From: Beroe forskalii
Lineage: Eukaryota; Ctenophora; Nuda; Beroida; Beroidae
Length of the DNA stretch: 64,000 nucleotides
NCBI GenBank assembly: GCA_011033025.1
Contig: WFMF01000140.1
Coordinates: forward strand, 62,001 to 126,000
Direction: 5' to 3'
Shown here piece by piece: positions 24,401 through 39,400 of this stretch. Position 1 is the first letter of the stretch. Each line of letters opens with the position of its first letter. The position numbers and the translations under genes were made by a program. The notes under the pieces were generated by a model, which saw nothing but the letters and a program-made list of their open reading frames with translations, was not told where the DNA came from and searched no databases.

Positions 24401-27400
24401 TAGTAAATTTCATTATAGTAGTATAGTTTGATTTTCCATACTTGATTTCAAAAATTCAGTCGATATACCAATCGGTATACTGCTGTGTGCTGCTTCGTGT
24501 AAAATTGAATTGATTAACAAACCATATATTAATTGGCCTCTACCTGGATTACGTGGCCTGCAAACAACAGCTAGATTAAGATGCTTATGAGAAATTCCAT
24601 GAATTGGACATTTAACATGTTTCTCAATCGTATAAGTGCACTCGTCGAATGTTGATGTAGAAAAGGGACACTCAATGTCGGAGACGTGGTAGTGGACGTG
24701 ATTCTTGAAATGGTGTGGTAATCCAAACCAATCCACGGCATCTGTGAAACCCATTTCCTTGCAAATGAGATGTGCCATTTGTTCAGAATCCCCCTTTTCA
24801 CTGAAGCACATGTAGCCTCCCTGATGGTGATTTTTCTTTAAAAATTCAAGGAAATATTGGTGATAGTCAATCTTTGGCCCCTTCAATGGTTGGTTGGTGA
24901 TATTTCTACGCTCTACGGGCCCCCTACTACCATGGGGAACTCGTTAAATGCGTGGCAAAATCTAGAACAAGGGCCCCTTCATTTTGAAACCCAAAAGGGT
25001 TTTTATGAACCCTCTGACTTTTTCCCCTGATTGTTCTTTTCTAATTTGGTTTGACTGATACCTTATTTTACCAGGGAAGTATTAAAATGGCCCCGATATT
25101 GTTTTTTATTTGGGTTTAGCCAGTATAAATCCTTAAAGTTTATCTTTTCAATTTCATACTTTAAAAAAAATTTTTTCCTCTAAATTCAATTTTAATATTT
25201 ACGAAATCTTTTTTGATTAATGAAATTTTAAAAAACATAATTTTTTTTCTTTTTCTTAGGGGAATTTTCTGATCTCTGGCCCTATTGAATGGGTCGGTGT
25301 CTTTGCCTAGAAGGCCCCGGGTTCTAGTCTTTTTTATACCTTAGGGTTTTTATTTATAAAGTTTAATTTGGGATTTTTCTGAAAAATCCCCATTTTATCA
25401 CCCACCACGAAATTTCGACGACGTCATTATCATAATATGTTAACAAGAGTAAAAACTTGAAAAATCCCCATATTTTCAACTTACCAAAATTTAAAACACC
25501 GAAATTTCATCCCACATAAATATGTACACATATACCTGGAATGTCGGTAGTTATCACGCACACGATGGTCAAGAGACTATTGTGCATTGCACAGGTTTTA
25601 TACCATAGTACCATTATCTGAAACAAAGTGTGGAGCAACATAAGAATGAAGGTGAAAGTTGAGACCAAATTGAACTTGTTGAATTCGTCAATGTAACCAA
25701 GCAAGTGGACCGCCAACATAAATCTTGGGTCATTTTGATGAAAGAACGGGCAGGTAACGCTTCTCACTCTCTTATAATTATATACCCGTCATGCATAATG
25801 AACATAGCCTTGAGTAATTTTCTGCAGGTGAACAAATAGCTCATGACGTTCTGACTTGTCATCATAACATCATAAAGTTCATGTTAATAATTGTCAAATG
25901 GTGCACTCTTCATCTCATGCATTAAGATTGTGTGGGATGTTTAATATTTAGAAGCCCTTGCTATTAATCATATTTTCATTAATTCTTAGAACTTTACACA
26001 AACAACATAAATATAAATATTAATTGTCAGAGATAAAGATGGTTCCAAAAACTCAGGTGGTAAAGGATTTGAGTGGTAATATTGAAAATTGTTCTCTGTG
26101 AAACTAAGGATTCAACAATCAACTCCCCCGCATAATTCTTTAACCACCTCTTCGGAAACCTCCTTCCAGAATTTATGTAATCCCTGATGCCTCTCTTTTG
26201 GTACCTCACCCTCGAATTTGGAAAAATCAGACTAGCCCCGCTACATATTTAAAAGTCAATTAATATATTTTATAACCGAGTGACGCACTTCTTCACCACG
26301 TCAATGTGATGCGGTACAAACCACCACCGACTTACCAGCCGTGACTGGTTGTAATTTCTCACATCACGTATTGCCCATACAATCACTACTCACATAGATA
26401 TGAAAGCAATGTTGGTGCACCGTGAGCGGTTGATGATATTTCCAGATAATATACTGTTACAATCTATGATCACTACGTGACATAGATTTGATGATGTGTT
26501 CCATGACTAGATGAGAGCACATGATCAAACACACACACTTGATTGTGTTGGCGTGTCTGCTGTTAAAATCCATTCATTTTTCCGTTCTTACCCATCGCTG
26601 TCTCTTGTCAGCTTATCGCCCTTCCCTCGCAGAGTTAGGCACAGTTTTACAGGTAAGTAATAACTGGATATCATGAAGCTTCGGATTTCATTTATTCGGT
26701 ATTTTCCAGCAATGAGCTGGTTTCTGCTTCCCAACCAGGATTGAAACACAAGTCATTGATTATGCGGCCTAGACGTGTCTACATATGTACATTGTACAAC
26801 GTTGTCGAAACTCCTAACAGTTTTATTACGTAACTGAGCTACGCCAACCTGGTAGTGGTAGTTAGTTTTGGGGTGAAGTTGCGAATTTGAACTGGCTGCC
26901 TGCCATTTCAACTGCCATCAGTCTTTCGTATCCCGAAACCCGTTGGGCGTCTAGGTATCTTAAAAAGAGCACAAAGTGAGATTATTGCATTTGTAATAAG
27001 ATGGCTTTTTACTTTTTTGATTACTTTTGTGCTTTTGCAAAACTGAATATAGGACATTCGAGCAATCTAGCATTAAAAATTAAAATTCATTACCTACAGT
27101 AGAGAATCAGTAGAGAATCAGTAGAGAATCAGTAGAGAATCAGTAGAGAATCAGTAGAGAATCAAACCGCAGGTGGAGGGTATGACGGTGTTTGAAGAGC
27201 TGAGGAAGTCGAAGGAGCTGAGGTACATGGACTTGGAGTTGTGGAGCAATGAGGTGCTGCACAGTTTGCTCTACGTAACCCTCATGCAGGTGGGACTGAA
27301 CGTTTACACTTAAATCTTAATTTAATTCGTTTTTCCCATATTTTAAGCCCGTTTTAGAACTATTTAATACTTTTTTCTTTTTCTCCTTTTTAATAAGCCC

Positions 27401-30400
27401 GTTTTAGAACTATTTATTTATTTTTTTCTGTTTTTTCCTTTTTAAGCCCGTTTTAGAATAGACCCAATTTTTCATAACCAACGTATGAAATTCTAGGCTA
27501 AAAGTTACTTAATTTTCGTGTCATTTTGAGCCTCAAAGTTTCTTGATCAGTTTCATAATTCTTCGAGTTTCTCAAATTCTTCAAATTTTGCCGTTAACCT
27601 AGGTTCATGACGTAACCATGGTAACGCCCTTGCAGTTGCAGGTTCGCAGGAATGATCTACTTTAGTCCTCCCCTATCGGATTATAGTTTCATCCATTAGA
27701 ATCCAGATACCGTATTCTCCTGATGAGCTATGAAAAAGAGTTAACAATTTAACTATTTCAGGCAATTTTGGCTTACCTCCAAGGGTGCTTCATTCATGTT
27801 CAGCTTTTTGACAGGTTTATTGAAATGTTTTTTGAAGATATATCGAAAAACCTAGCGACTCATAAATTCTTTTTCGACTTCACATTCAAAGTTGAATTTT
27901 GAAACTCTCATTCTATAATTATCATAACTAATTAATGAATTACAAATTAATTTAATTAATTTACCAATGATTAATTTTATGAAATAATTAATGATAAACT
28001 TCAGGTCTTCAGAAGGAGCTGGCATGTTTGCCCCTGATAACGAGGAGGCAGAAGACAATGACGGGGAAGCATCCCCCCTCTGGCACTCTTCTGACATGCT
28101 CCTCCACCCTATCAAACAGTTTCTAGGCATGGTCCTGCAGATTGGGGGTAGGTTATATTACGCCGCGCTCGGTTGATTTTTAAGGCGCGCTGTCACGCGC
28201 GGCAATAAAATGCTTTGGCGCGGCGAGACACCTAGGTAACTGAGGTGTCGCCACCTCTGAGATCGGTGTCTGAAATTTCCACAAAATCACAATTTGTACG
28301 CGTGTGATACTGATTAAACAGTATATTCACCTACGTACATGGCGCCGTGCGATCGGAAATTTCAGAAGAATTCTCATTTCTCGAGGTGGCGACACCTGTT
28401 TAACACACAATTACCTTGACAACTACTAACTAGATGTAAAAGTGATGGGTGGGTGGGATATATTTAAATATATGAAAGCACTATATCGAAAGTAACAAAA
28501 TTTCAGTTTGATTGAAAACAACAATTTTGATCGTTTAATTTCTCTCTTGCAGGTATCGGTTACTACCCGGGAATCCTTGGTCACGTGACATACTCCGTGA
28601 TAAAGCAGCATCTTCCCCCACCCTCAGACCAAGGAAAGCAGCATCTTCCCCCACCCTCAGACCAGGGGAAGCAGCATCTTCCCCCACCCTCAGACCAGGG
28701 GAAGCAGCATCTTCCCCCACCCTCAGACCAGGGGAAGATCACCGATCTGACCTTCCCACCCCCTCAAGAAGAGGTCATCGCAGCGTTCAAGTTAGTCTTG
28801 CTTTCCTGTCGACGATAATCACAAGATTTTCGAAAGCTTAGAATTACAACTCCCTCGTATCCGTTATCTCGTTTTAACTTCAATCTCTTGAGTCCTGCTT
28901 TCCTCTTTCCTGTAGGACCCGATCACGCAAGTGTCTACGTATTATAGACCCACATGAAAACCTCAGAGGGTGCTTTGAGAAAGTATTAATCTCCACTCAC
29001 CTCCCAGCTCTTGGCAAACCGGGTGGCACATCTCCGATACCACCCGGCGTCTGACGCTCACTTCAAAGAACCTGAAGACAAGCATCCAGCGATGTCAGTT
29101 GGAGCTGATCGCGTTCCAGTGGCTTCACGAGAGGAGCGACGTCTCGGCGTCACCGCGGTGCGTTACTCCTTCGCAAAGTTATTTTTATCACACCTCCTCT
29201 GCAAAGTTATTTTTTATCACACCGCACAAGAACAAGTTTATTTTTTCCGATAGCGAGATACTATGTGTGAAATGTTATTGAGCTCCGCAAAATATATTAG
29301 TACCTACCAACTACCTTGGAAATTATTATCCCAATTGGCAATTCATCGATCATTTGCAAAGTTATCCTAACTTCAGGAATTCCCATATTTGAAATTCTTG
29401 GAATTGAGATTGAATTGTATTGTATTTAGACATGTTTGTCATACCTGTACCCGTACACCATTATAAAATTATAAATGAACTCTCCAACCAGCACGGCGTT
29501 CATTGCGGACCTTTCCACCAAGCTGGAGACCCTCCAGCAACTCGATGCTGACATTGTCGACAAACAAGAATCGTATTCGGCCGTCGAAAACAAGATCCGA
29601 CAACGTCTTACATGGGCGGCCGGAGCAAACCCCACGACTCGTGCCGTGCTGGAGCGCTTCGAACAAGCTGCTGATGACAGGTAAGATTCTCAGGAACCTT
29701 GCAGCCACATCCACACTGCTCCGCGGGAGACACAACCTCTCTTAGATTGAGAGCTTTTCACTGAAGTCCTGTTTTCTCGCGGACAGAATGGGCATCTCGG
29801 GATAGATCTGAGCTTCTCAGATCTGATCGTGATTTTTGGACAATGAGAGAGAGAGACCACTATCTCAAGGAAGGGAGACGGTTGCTTGATGGGAACTGTC
29901 AGCACAGGGGCCTCAGGACATCACTAACGGCAGAACCAGGAGGCCCCCGGTACCTTCAACCTTAGCTTCGGTGACAGGTACTTCCTTACATGAAGTCATT
30001 ATCATGCATGATCATGGTTTATAATAGTGATAATATGTCATCACTGCCATGGTTAAGAATAGTGATAATATGACAGAATTATCATGGTTTATTATGGTGA
30101 GTTTATGACGTCATCATCCGGTTTATAACCTTGAGTATATATCGAGTGACACGGGCACCATATCGTTTTGCACTGCACAGCAGCTGAAATGGAAAATATC
30201 CACTGGGCTGATAAGTGATAACTATGGCACAGTCTCATATCTTTGACGCGCGGTGGTTTCAATCATCGGTTAATGATAGTTGCCATAGTTACGAGTGGGA
30301 AATTCTTAATTTCTATCTAATCAAGGACCTGGAGTATTTTTCTTTTAAACGTGAAAAATTTATGGGTCAACCAAACCTCTGCAGTTTGAATAATACTGGA

Positions 30401-33400
30401 GGTTAAATAATATTTAATCTCTTCGAGTGAATTCTTTTAGTTTGTCGTATGCGAGTTTTTGTTTATAATCGTTTTTACAACTAATGATCATGCCACAAAA
30501 ACAAAGACCTAAAAACATTTTAATAAATTTTCTAGTATCATGAATCAAAACATTTACATAATATACTGCTTTACTACTTGAGGCAGTATCTGAATACTTC
30601 TTTAATTATTTAAAAGCCTACATTATTGAAAAAATTATTAAAAAAAACTATAAATTCATCACATATAATTTAGGTATAAATGTACTGCATTGAAATCATT
30701 TATTCTTAACTTTCATAACATGTTCCCCTGTTATGGTAATGCTGCTTCCTGGTGGATATTTCGACAATATGTTTAGCAGTCCAGGATAAAACGATGAAAT
30801 AAACAAATTATTAACCCGTCCGATCGTTTTTCAATTGCAGTTCTCCTGATTTTAGATAGATATATCCGTGAATACCTGATTCCAATTAATTAACAGCTAA
30901 GTACCTGACTATACACTGCATTATTGTGTGTTGCGTCTAACATCGTAGTAAATAACAAGCCTCACTTGTCGTGTGCCACACCACCAACCACCCCACCTTA
31001 CACCACCTCCCACTGTGTGGTACTCCGGTCTACCCAACCAGGAGATATCCAGGTTACACCATTTACCATTGTAGTACAACTCAATAACAAGGTGCATGTT
31101 AGCACTGCTGATAACATCCCTGTGACAGTGCAAGTCAGCAGGGTAGTCCTTATCATCCACTGATAACTCAATGTTAAACTTACCAGTTTCCTCACGTGAC
31201 ACTGGGGTTACTTTCAGAATAAACCCACATTCTGAGTTTTGATTGTTACATTGAGGAAGACGGAGTAAGAACTTATAACACTGTTCAGTGGTTACTAATT
31301 CTCTTATTGTTGTCTCAGTACCAACAATACGTGTTGTGTCACAGTCGGATACCACTGATTGAGGTAGGTTCTGTAAGAGTTCAGGTATAAAGAATCTCTC
31401 AGCAAACAGTTGGGGTACCCTGCACAGAGACCGTGCAGTACAAATACTAGGTAGATTTTCTAGTATTTGTATACGACGAGTATCATTAAACCAATACGCA
31501 TATTCTATAACCATGAAGGTGTTGATTCCAGGAACCTCTGACAGGGCATTAACAATACCCTCGTTAGGTATATCCTCTAACATCCTCCCATCATGGAATA
31601 AGTTCTGTATAGCAGTATAACCTGGTACACTCACAGTCGCATCACAGGTACTCGAAGATGCACCATCCTGGTGTCTTAGAGCTTTATTTAAAGTTTTAAC
31701 CAATTCCAGATCTTTATCGTTCAAATTATCAAACCGTTTGAACAGCAAGTCCATCATGTCATCGTACAACTGTGAATCGTTCACCAAACACTGCACCACT
31801 TCTGTACTAGAAAACACAGCGTGAACAGTGGCAGTTACCCCTTCTTCCATCTGGATATGATCTTTTACAGCTCGTAACACTGGAATGTATCCTCCATTGC
31901 ACATTCCAAGGAGGTGTTCCACATTAGCTGGCTTGATGTCTGCGAAGTTTTCCCTCAGATATTGCTCCACAAACAGTTCAGCCACATTCTCAATTCTGGA
32001 AAATGTGGTTATCACTATCTCCATCAAATGTCCACACTTCTGAGTAGTTTCCGAGTACACAGCCTCGTCAAAAAGAAATGCCATGGCCTTGAAATCCTGT
32101 GAGCAGGACTCGCAGAATCGGGTGAATGCGGCAGTGCATTTCTCAGACATCCACCTCACTCTAAAAGCGTGAGATATCTTGTTGATTTCTCTGAAATGGC
32201 TCTCTTCAACAAGAAGATCGCCACTGTAAAGGCTCTCCAGGAACATGACAACAACGTCCTTGGAGAAGTCCTTTATCTCTACCTTGGACTGCCTGTACTC
32301 CGTGAACAATCGCGTGAAAACCTCACTGTTCCATGAGAGAATGAGAGACGATGCCCTCATGGAAGTGGAATCCTTGAATTCGATTGAGACGTTTCCATGG
32401 AATTCATCGTGGAGATTCTCCACCCCGAAGTTACAGGGCACTGATACGGGTGGGACTGTTGAACGTGTTGGGACTGTGATAGACATAGCGTTACTCACGG
32501 ATATAATAGCTACCTCAAAGTGTCTGGTTAGAAATAAACCTATAGTCTACAGTACTGTAATAACGTTATATCACTCGTTTAACTGTAGATGAAATATTAT
32601 AGAATACATTGCAGACATTTCACCTTCGACGATTCCTAAATGATGAATAACTTTAATAACAAAGTGTTACGCGTATGTCTGTACTCGGATCGATTGAATT
32701 GGGGATCGGAAGTGAATCGCAATCTCCTGTTGGTCAAAGTAACAGTAAATTTCGTGTCTTTATCAATCTCTTATTCAATTGATCCACGTATAAACATACA
32801 GTCATGTCTAATAAGTGTCTTATATTACCTTAGGAGGTGTATTTATGGAGGTTATAATTTAGGGATTTTTCGGGAAAATCCCATTTTTCACACCTTGACA
32901 GTTCAAAATGACGTCATGATCATATTATGTTAACTAGAGTAATGACTTGAGAAAGATCCCCAAATTGCACCCTACCAAATCTGTAAACACCAAAAATCCA
33001 AGAATAAATATAATATAATGCTTCGAATTGACTTTAGGTTTAAAAAAAACTCGTCCTCGAACAAAGCGGTCTTGAATATACTAAAATAAAAGTACCACTT
33101 CTGCGTCGCGTCCTCATCCGGTGGAATCACCTGATGCGAGCGATAAGCGCACCACGGGATAGCAGGAGTGTTATTGAATTATGCCTGGATAATTAGCAAT
33201 TTGTGAGAGTTTGGTCACTATCGAGGTTTGGTATGGAGCGTTGGTGATGTCAAACAGGACCTTTCTCTGCACGCTTATCATGAAATTCTACACGTTCGGG
33301 TTATCACGTCCTTCCCCAGACTTGGTGGAACCACAAGTCTGTCGTTCAACTTTTACCTTCAAAGTCTGCAACCAAGACGGCAGAATGCAGTACTATGAAA

Positions 33401-36400
33401 ATATTTCAAATTATAATTTTCAAAGCTGCAAGTTGAGTTCTCATGAGTAATGGAACGGAAGTGGATTGCAGAATATTACATGATGTTGATATTGATAACT
33501 CTCCTCAATAATAGGCGTATGTTTGTGCATGGATCGATCGACAGATCCGTCGAAAGAACGCGCAAATTAAAGTGAGCGAGAAATGCTGCAATTTTATTTT
33601 CACTGAAATTTTGTTAAAATATGCGCGTTCTTTCTATCGAAGCATGAAGACTTCACGTCATATGGGTAAACTTGAGCAAAAAGTTATTTCCGATCTTACA
33701 TCCACAAAATCTGCAGGTTGAATGCCCTGGAGACTGAGAACAAGTATACGAGCGACGTTAAGGAAATGTGCGCCGGAGTGGTTGATTTGGAGGAACAGAG
33801 AGTGGTTGATGACGCGCGACACAATGAACACCAGGGACTCCTCACGCTGTTCCGGAAATTTGCAGAGAGCACGGGTGGGTAAAATCAAATAAAGTTGAAG
33901 AATTACATAAGTACGGAACTATGTTTCAAACATATTTTGTACCGTTATTTTTGGATCCTGGCATTAAATTTTGGGTATTTTATGTGAATTATCAGTGTAG
34001 GACGAGACTTGATGGGAGTGATTATGGTAATTGCTAGTTATTGGTTAGTTGGTGAAACACGCATTGACAGGTACTATGTTATAGGGTAAGTAGACTATGA
34101 GTCTGCATAATTATGCATGATATGCATATTATGAAACATGTATATTGATGGTAAAATACCAGTGTAAAGAAGCACCTCTTGCTTATTTGCCCGGGAAAAC
34201 ATTTCCTTGCGTTCAAATGAAACTAATGACAATGTCACGTGGCAGGAATCGTTGAGGAGTACTCTAAGGAGCTCGCCGAGTCCACCCATCTGATCCACAT
34301 GCTAGCGGCGCCGGACGGGCGCTCTGACGGAGGGGTGGATAGAGCAGGAGCTGAAGGCGTGCGCCAAACACCTCGCCTCTTCCGCCGCTAAGCAGAAGCA
34401 GGTTTGTAGAAGAGGCTCAATAACTGCCTTACATGGGGGGAACAGTCTGGTAGAATTATCAATGATTTTATTAATGAATTTGTGGCTTTCAAGCTACATA
34501 TTCCTTGATTTATTCCTTCCTTGTTCATTAGTAATTATAATGTTTCTTAAACAGCAGCATGAGCTCTTGTTCTTTTATAACTTATTGTTCGTTACTTACT
34601 TCTTAAACCATAGCATGAGACATAAATGTTGCGATGAAACCTACTTGAGAGTACATCAATGAAACACAAAAAGTTTTTCATACACGCCAAAAAAGATATG
34701 AAAAAGGACTTTGATAGTGGATACCTCATCACATGCAGTAGTAACACCATGGATAACTATGACAAGAATTCATGAATCTAATGCAACTAACCACACCCTA
34801 CCGTCAAGGTAATCTGTGAACTGCACAAATCATAAATTAACAGAGAAAAGCAAGGTAACTCATAATACAGTATTATATACTAAACATCAGCTATAAAATA
34901 TGGAAGTACTGACAGAAAATCCATCCTTTATTAGGGTAAACAATGGATAAAACGAAAATGAAAAACAAGAAATAACTAAATTGTTAAACCATCAAAGTTA
35001 TGTGAAAAGTAGGCAAAAATAATCTAAGCACGTGGATGTTAATGATAGTCGACCAGAGAACACTGCTCAGAGACACTTTAGTAATAACATAGTAAACTGC
35101 CTCATTCTTGAGCCTGAACAAAACACACTGCAAAAAGGACCTTAATGACAGGAGCTCAGAATATACAAAAACATACCAAGAAATAGAAACAAAACCAAAA
35201 AGGGTTATTCACTCCTGTTCGCCCAATAATGAGGAACATGACACAGGACATTCTTTCCCATTACTTGTCCTAGAATGAGGAGGAGAAAGATTTGGTTGTC
35301 ATCGCCTCAAAAGAAAGCAAACTGTATGTATTCGTCCAAGCTTGAACAGACGTAACACTGGCCATTGAGGTGTATACCCAATTCCGTTGCACAATACTCT
35401 GTATAGATATCTGTCCTCTACTAGTAGTTATGCCAACATATTTCCCATGACCGTTGCCTCTCACAGACTATGAGGGGCCATGATAAATAAGCTTTGCTTG
35501 CCTCCATGGAAGCGCATTTACCTACCTACCTACCATAGCATGGGCTTTATTATACTTTGCTCCTCAAACAGTTCAGGTTGCACTTTCTCAATTCTGGAAA
35601 ATTAGTAGTTTATCATACATTTATACATACAAATGTCTCTGACACTTCAGTGTGTATAGGACTGGAGCCTTTTGTCCTCAGTTTCCGTACCTACTATACA
35701 CAGGCCTCAGGTTTCAAATAATAGCTGGTTGTATTACCTTTAGACTCTTTTGTCGGTGTCATTTTCACGTTATGTCTAGTGAAATTTAGTGATTCTCCTT
35801 TGAGGGGTGTGTAAGCGTACTGTTGGGGACCAGCTTCGAGGAGTCTGGTAGTCCGGATCGTCTGCTCCAACCCAAGCGGTGAACATGCGGCTTTTACCAG
35901 TGCATTTCTCTATGGTCAACACTCTCAAGGGTTTGTTTTCTGAGTTCGAGGCGAGGATTAACGTCCGTTTGATCTGAACGCTAGGTTTGAGATAACCTTG
36001 TCTGAGTTGTCTGGAGAGGCAGGTTCCAGTCCGGGACAATGGCTCTCTGAGGATCAACAAGATGTTGAGGCGAGGCTGACCAGACTGGAGTCAGCGCCTG
36101 TTCCCTGTCCTCCTGCCCATGGCTGGCAGCCTGCAGGCCTCCCACCACCAATGTCCTCCTGCTGGGACTCCAATTCAGGCAGGAAGATCCGGTTTAGGGC
36201 TGAGAGGGGACCTGTGAGTGCCCCTCCCCGGTACGGCTTCTGTGCCAAGATTGGAGATCTCCCACCTCCCTCCTCCCTCCTTGTTCGGAACATCGGATCT
36301 CGGTCGGTACCAATAACGAAAACCTGAGCGACCCGGAGGAACTCGTGAACTTCCATGTTCAGTCGGTCACGACGGAGAATCCAGATCTCTTTCTCCTGGG

Positions 36401-39400
36401 GTGCTGCCAGTCCATGGGGGAATCCTATCGATCTTTCTTCCATCTGAGACGTGTTTTCTTCATGGAAATGTGTTCAGATTAGCTGACCGGTCCCTCAAAG
36501 CCCCATCTAGCTTCGGGCAGGCGACCCTCTACATCTGAATGAGCAGGGTGAAGCTGTTAGCGAGCAGAGTCAAGTATGCGTTGCGTTCTCGCCTTTACTG
36601 GCCGGAGAGCTCCTTCTGGTCCGCAACGTCCTGGTGCCTGTTGTGTATCCAGGGGATTCCTAAATGACAGGGGTTCAGGAGAAGAGCTGGCTAAACTTTA
36701 ACCTAACAATTTGAGTGTTAACAGCACTGTCCTTATAAAATGTCTATAATGGTAGTCTGATACTTTCTTAGCCGCTCAAACTTGACTTCCCATTACGTGC
36801 TGGCCATGGACTTATGATTCCCTCGACGCTATACCGTTGAGTATAAAAGTTTAGCTCTATGGTCAGCACGTGCTTAACAAAATAAAAGTTCAATTTTTCG
36901 TAACGGCTAAACGGTATGTTTAGGGACTGCTAGTTTATGTGGAACGGGATCCAGTTCCATTACAGGATACATAACTTAGTTTCATCAGCTATAGTGAATC
37001 ACAAAAACACTAATCTTTACTCATCCGTCCATTAAATGAATTATTCTCAAAATTTCTGAGCGTAAATGGGCTTTTAGTTCTCCAAGCTATTCACTGTATC
37101 TTATTATGGCAATGTAAGCTCAGGGGATTTTTTCATGGCATGCTTCTCTCACACTCATCCTTTCCCTTTTTTGTAGTATTAAATAAAGTTTGTTTTCTAG
37201 GCTTTAATTTGCAGGATTTTCTAGGTTTTATTGGTTGTTTGATGAACAGTCTCAGTACTCTATTCTTAACACATATGTTTAGTAAAGATTATGGATACCA
37301 AGTGACAAATAGTAAGAGCAGGTCAAAAATAGGCTCTATGAACTGTAACGGTCTGGGAACAAAAGTAAACGGAATAAAGTATTACATAATATTCTTACAG
37401 GAAACGCATTCGAACTCGAAACGGAATGGGAAAACAACCAGTGCCCTTTAGCCATGGATCGTCAAATTCTAAAGGGTAGCTATCCTGATTAAAAATAGAA
37501 TAGTAAAAAGATTAAACATATATGTCAAGGCAGAGTATTATTACTAGAAATAATGTACAACTCAAATATTGCCTTGTTTAAAAAACTCGTCCATGGTTTA
37601 TTGAGAATGTGTTTACTGAAAGCTAGGGAAGATTATTTGATTATGGCAGGGAATACAGTTCTTAATGACCTAGATAAATAATTGAACACCACAGCACGCT
37701 AACAAATATTATCAGAGCTATATTAACACTATGATAAGCGACTATGGTCTCTCGGATATTCCGAATCAAGAGGTGCAAACACGCACTTCAATCATAAAAC
37801 CTTTCCTAATAGATGATAACCTATGTGATTTTCCGGTATGTGATACAGGTATCAGCCGGGATATAACTCAGATCATAGTTGTCTAACGTTAAACATTCAA
37901 GGCACTATAGAGAGGGGAGGCCATTGGAAGTTTAATAATTCGCACCAACAAGACGAGGCTTTGTAACAGAGGTTAGAAGGATTATAGAGGAAACCACTAA
38001 CTCTAGCTATGACTCCTACACAGGGCTTTGGGATGTAATTAAATTCAGGATCAGGATTATGCTATTGAGATGGTTCGAATAAGAAAAAGGAAATACGGAT
38101 AAGTTAAAAGATGCTGAAAAATAAAGTACTCCCGATTTCATGAATGTCATAGAAGGGAATTCTAATAGGTTAAATATGATTTAGATAACGAAACTCAAGG
38201 CATTATTACGAGGGCTCGAGCCCAATGGACTGAAAAGGAAAGGTCCACTAAATATTTCTTCAGGCTAGAAAAAACTAATAGTAAAAGAAAAGTATCATGA
38301 AATTACTTGATAATAATAATAGAGAACTATACAGGCAAGACGTCCAGCATGTTGTTGAGTTTACAGAAATCTATTTAGAACTAGAAACGGTAGTAAGGAA
38401 AAGGCGAGTACATAGCGACAGCCAACACTGATCGTTTAAATGAGGAAAATTAAAGAGCGTTTAGACGGTGAGTTTAGTTTAGAAGAAATGGATTCAGTTT
38501 ATAAAACACTGAAGAAACAACAAATCACCTGGGTGGGATGGGCTAACAGCGGAGTTCTATAAGGAATTCTGGGCAGATATTAGAATTACTCTGTATAAAT
38601 GTTATAAAGCTATAAGCAATGGTAGTATGTCTCCTCCCAGAGGATAGGTATTCTAACACTTATTCCGAAGCCTAAAAACATAGCAGGTCCAGTCCAGCTG
38701 AAAAACTGGAGACCTATTACCTTACTTAATATCGACTATAAGATTTTTATGTGATTAAGAACAGAATCTAAATTCTCCTGCCTTTATCATTAGTGATGTA
38801 CAGTCGGGATTTCAGGCAGGTAAAGTACGTGCGATAATCTACTGTACCTCACACTCAACATTATAATTTGAGGTCTTCTTACAAATAGACTTCGAAAAAG
38901 GCTTTTTGATATGTAGAACACGACTTTTCTCTTCGAAACTTTGAAAACCATGGGCTTCGGAGAGTACCTTATTAAATTAGTTAAAGTAGCATTCCATGGA
39001 TGTATGAACTATGCTAATGTTAATGGTCATTTAAGTGAACCGATCTATATAAGTAGAGGCTTACATCAGCCCTTTCACCAATTCTCTTTCTTATAGTTGC
39101 TCAAATTTTCACTGAAATTGAACAGAAACCCGAATATAAAAAGGTATAAAAGTTAACGGGATAGATATCCTCCTGAGCTTATTTGCAGATGATACAGATA
39201 TGTTTATTGAAGCATCAATTGAGTGCCTGGAGAGGCGGTGCTCCCGAACTTAGTGACTTTGGTCAGTACTCAGGTTGTAGGTGTAATGTAGATAAGACTA
39301 AATGCATTCCTCTAGGTAGAGCTAAGGACAACTTGAACTGTTAAAAAATATCGCGGATAGAAACTACAACCCAGATTTTATTCAAAGTAGTTTTGTTGCA

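Larger units (their letters stand above)
32487..33716 (+). other. SMG1 intron, right of the BTB gene
   Basis: Holds the second copy of the GGGATTT-bounded element (32862-32999) and a small inverted repeat (about 33554-33634, GAAAGAACGCGCA versus TGCGCGTTCTTTC). No exon is supported. Confidence 0.5.

Noticed and set aside
25507-25767. Minus-strand ORF with two hydrophobic segments
   Set aside because: It has a plausible donor but no clear acceptor, and no similarity that links it to the receptor or another family.
26027-26209. Minus-strand ORF rich in basic residues
   Set aside because: No domain and no splice context.
35776-36443. Opposite-strand ORFs (94 and 129 codons)
   Set aside because: They overlap a GC-rich remnant whose plus frames look more like a decayed LINE ORF1; no conserved domain on the minus strand.
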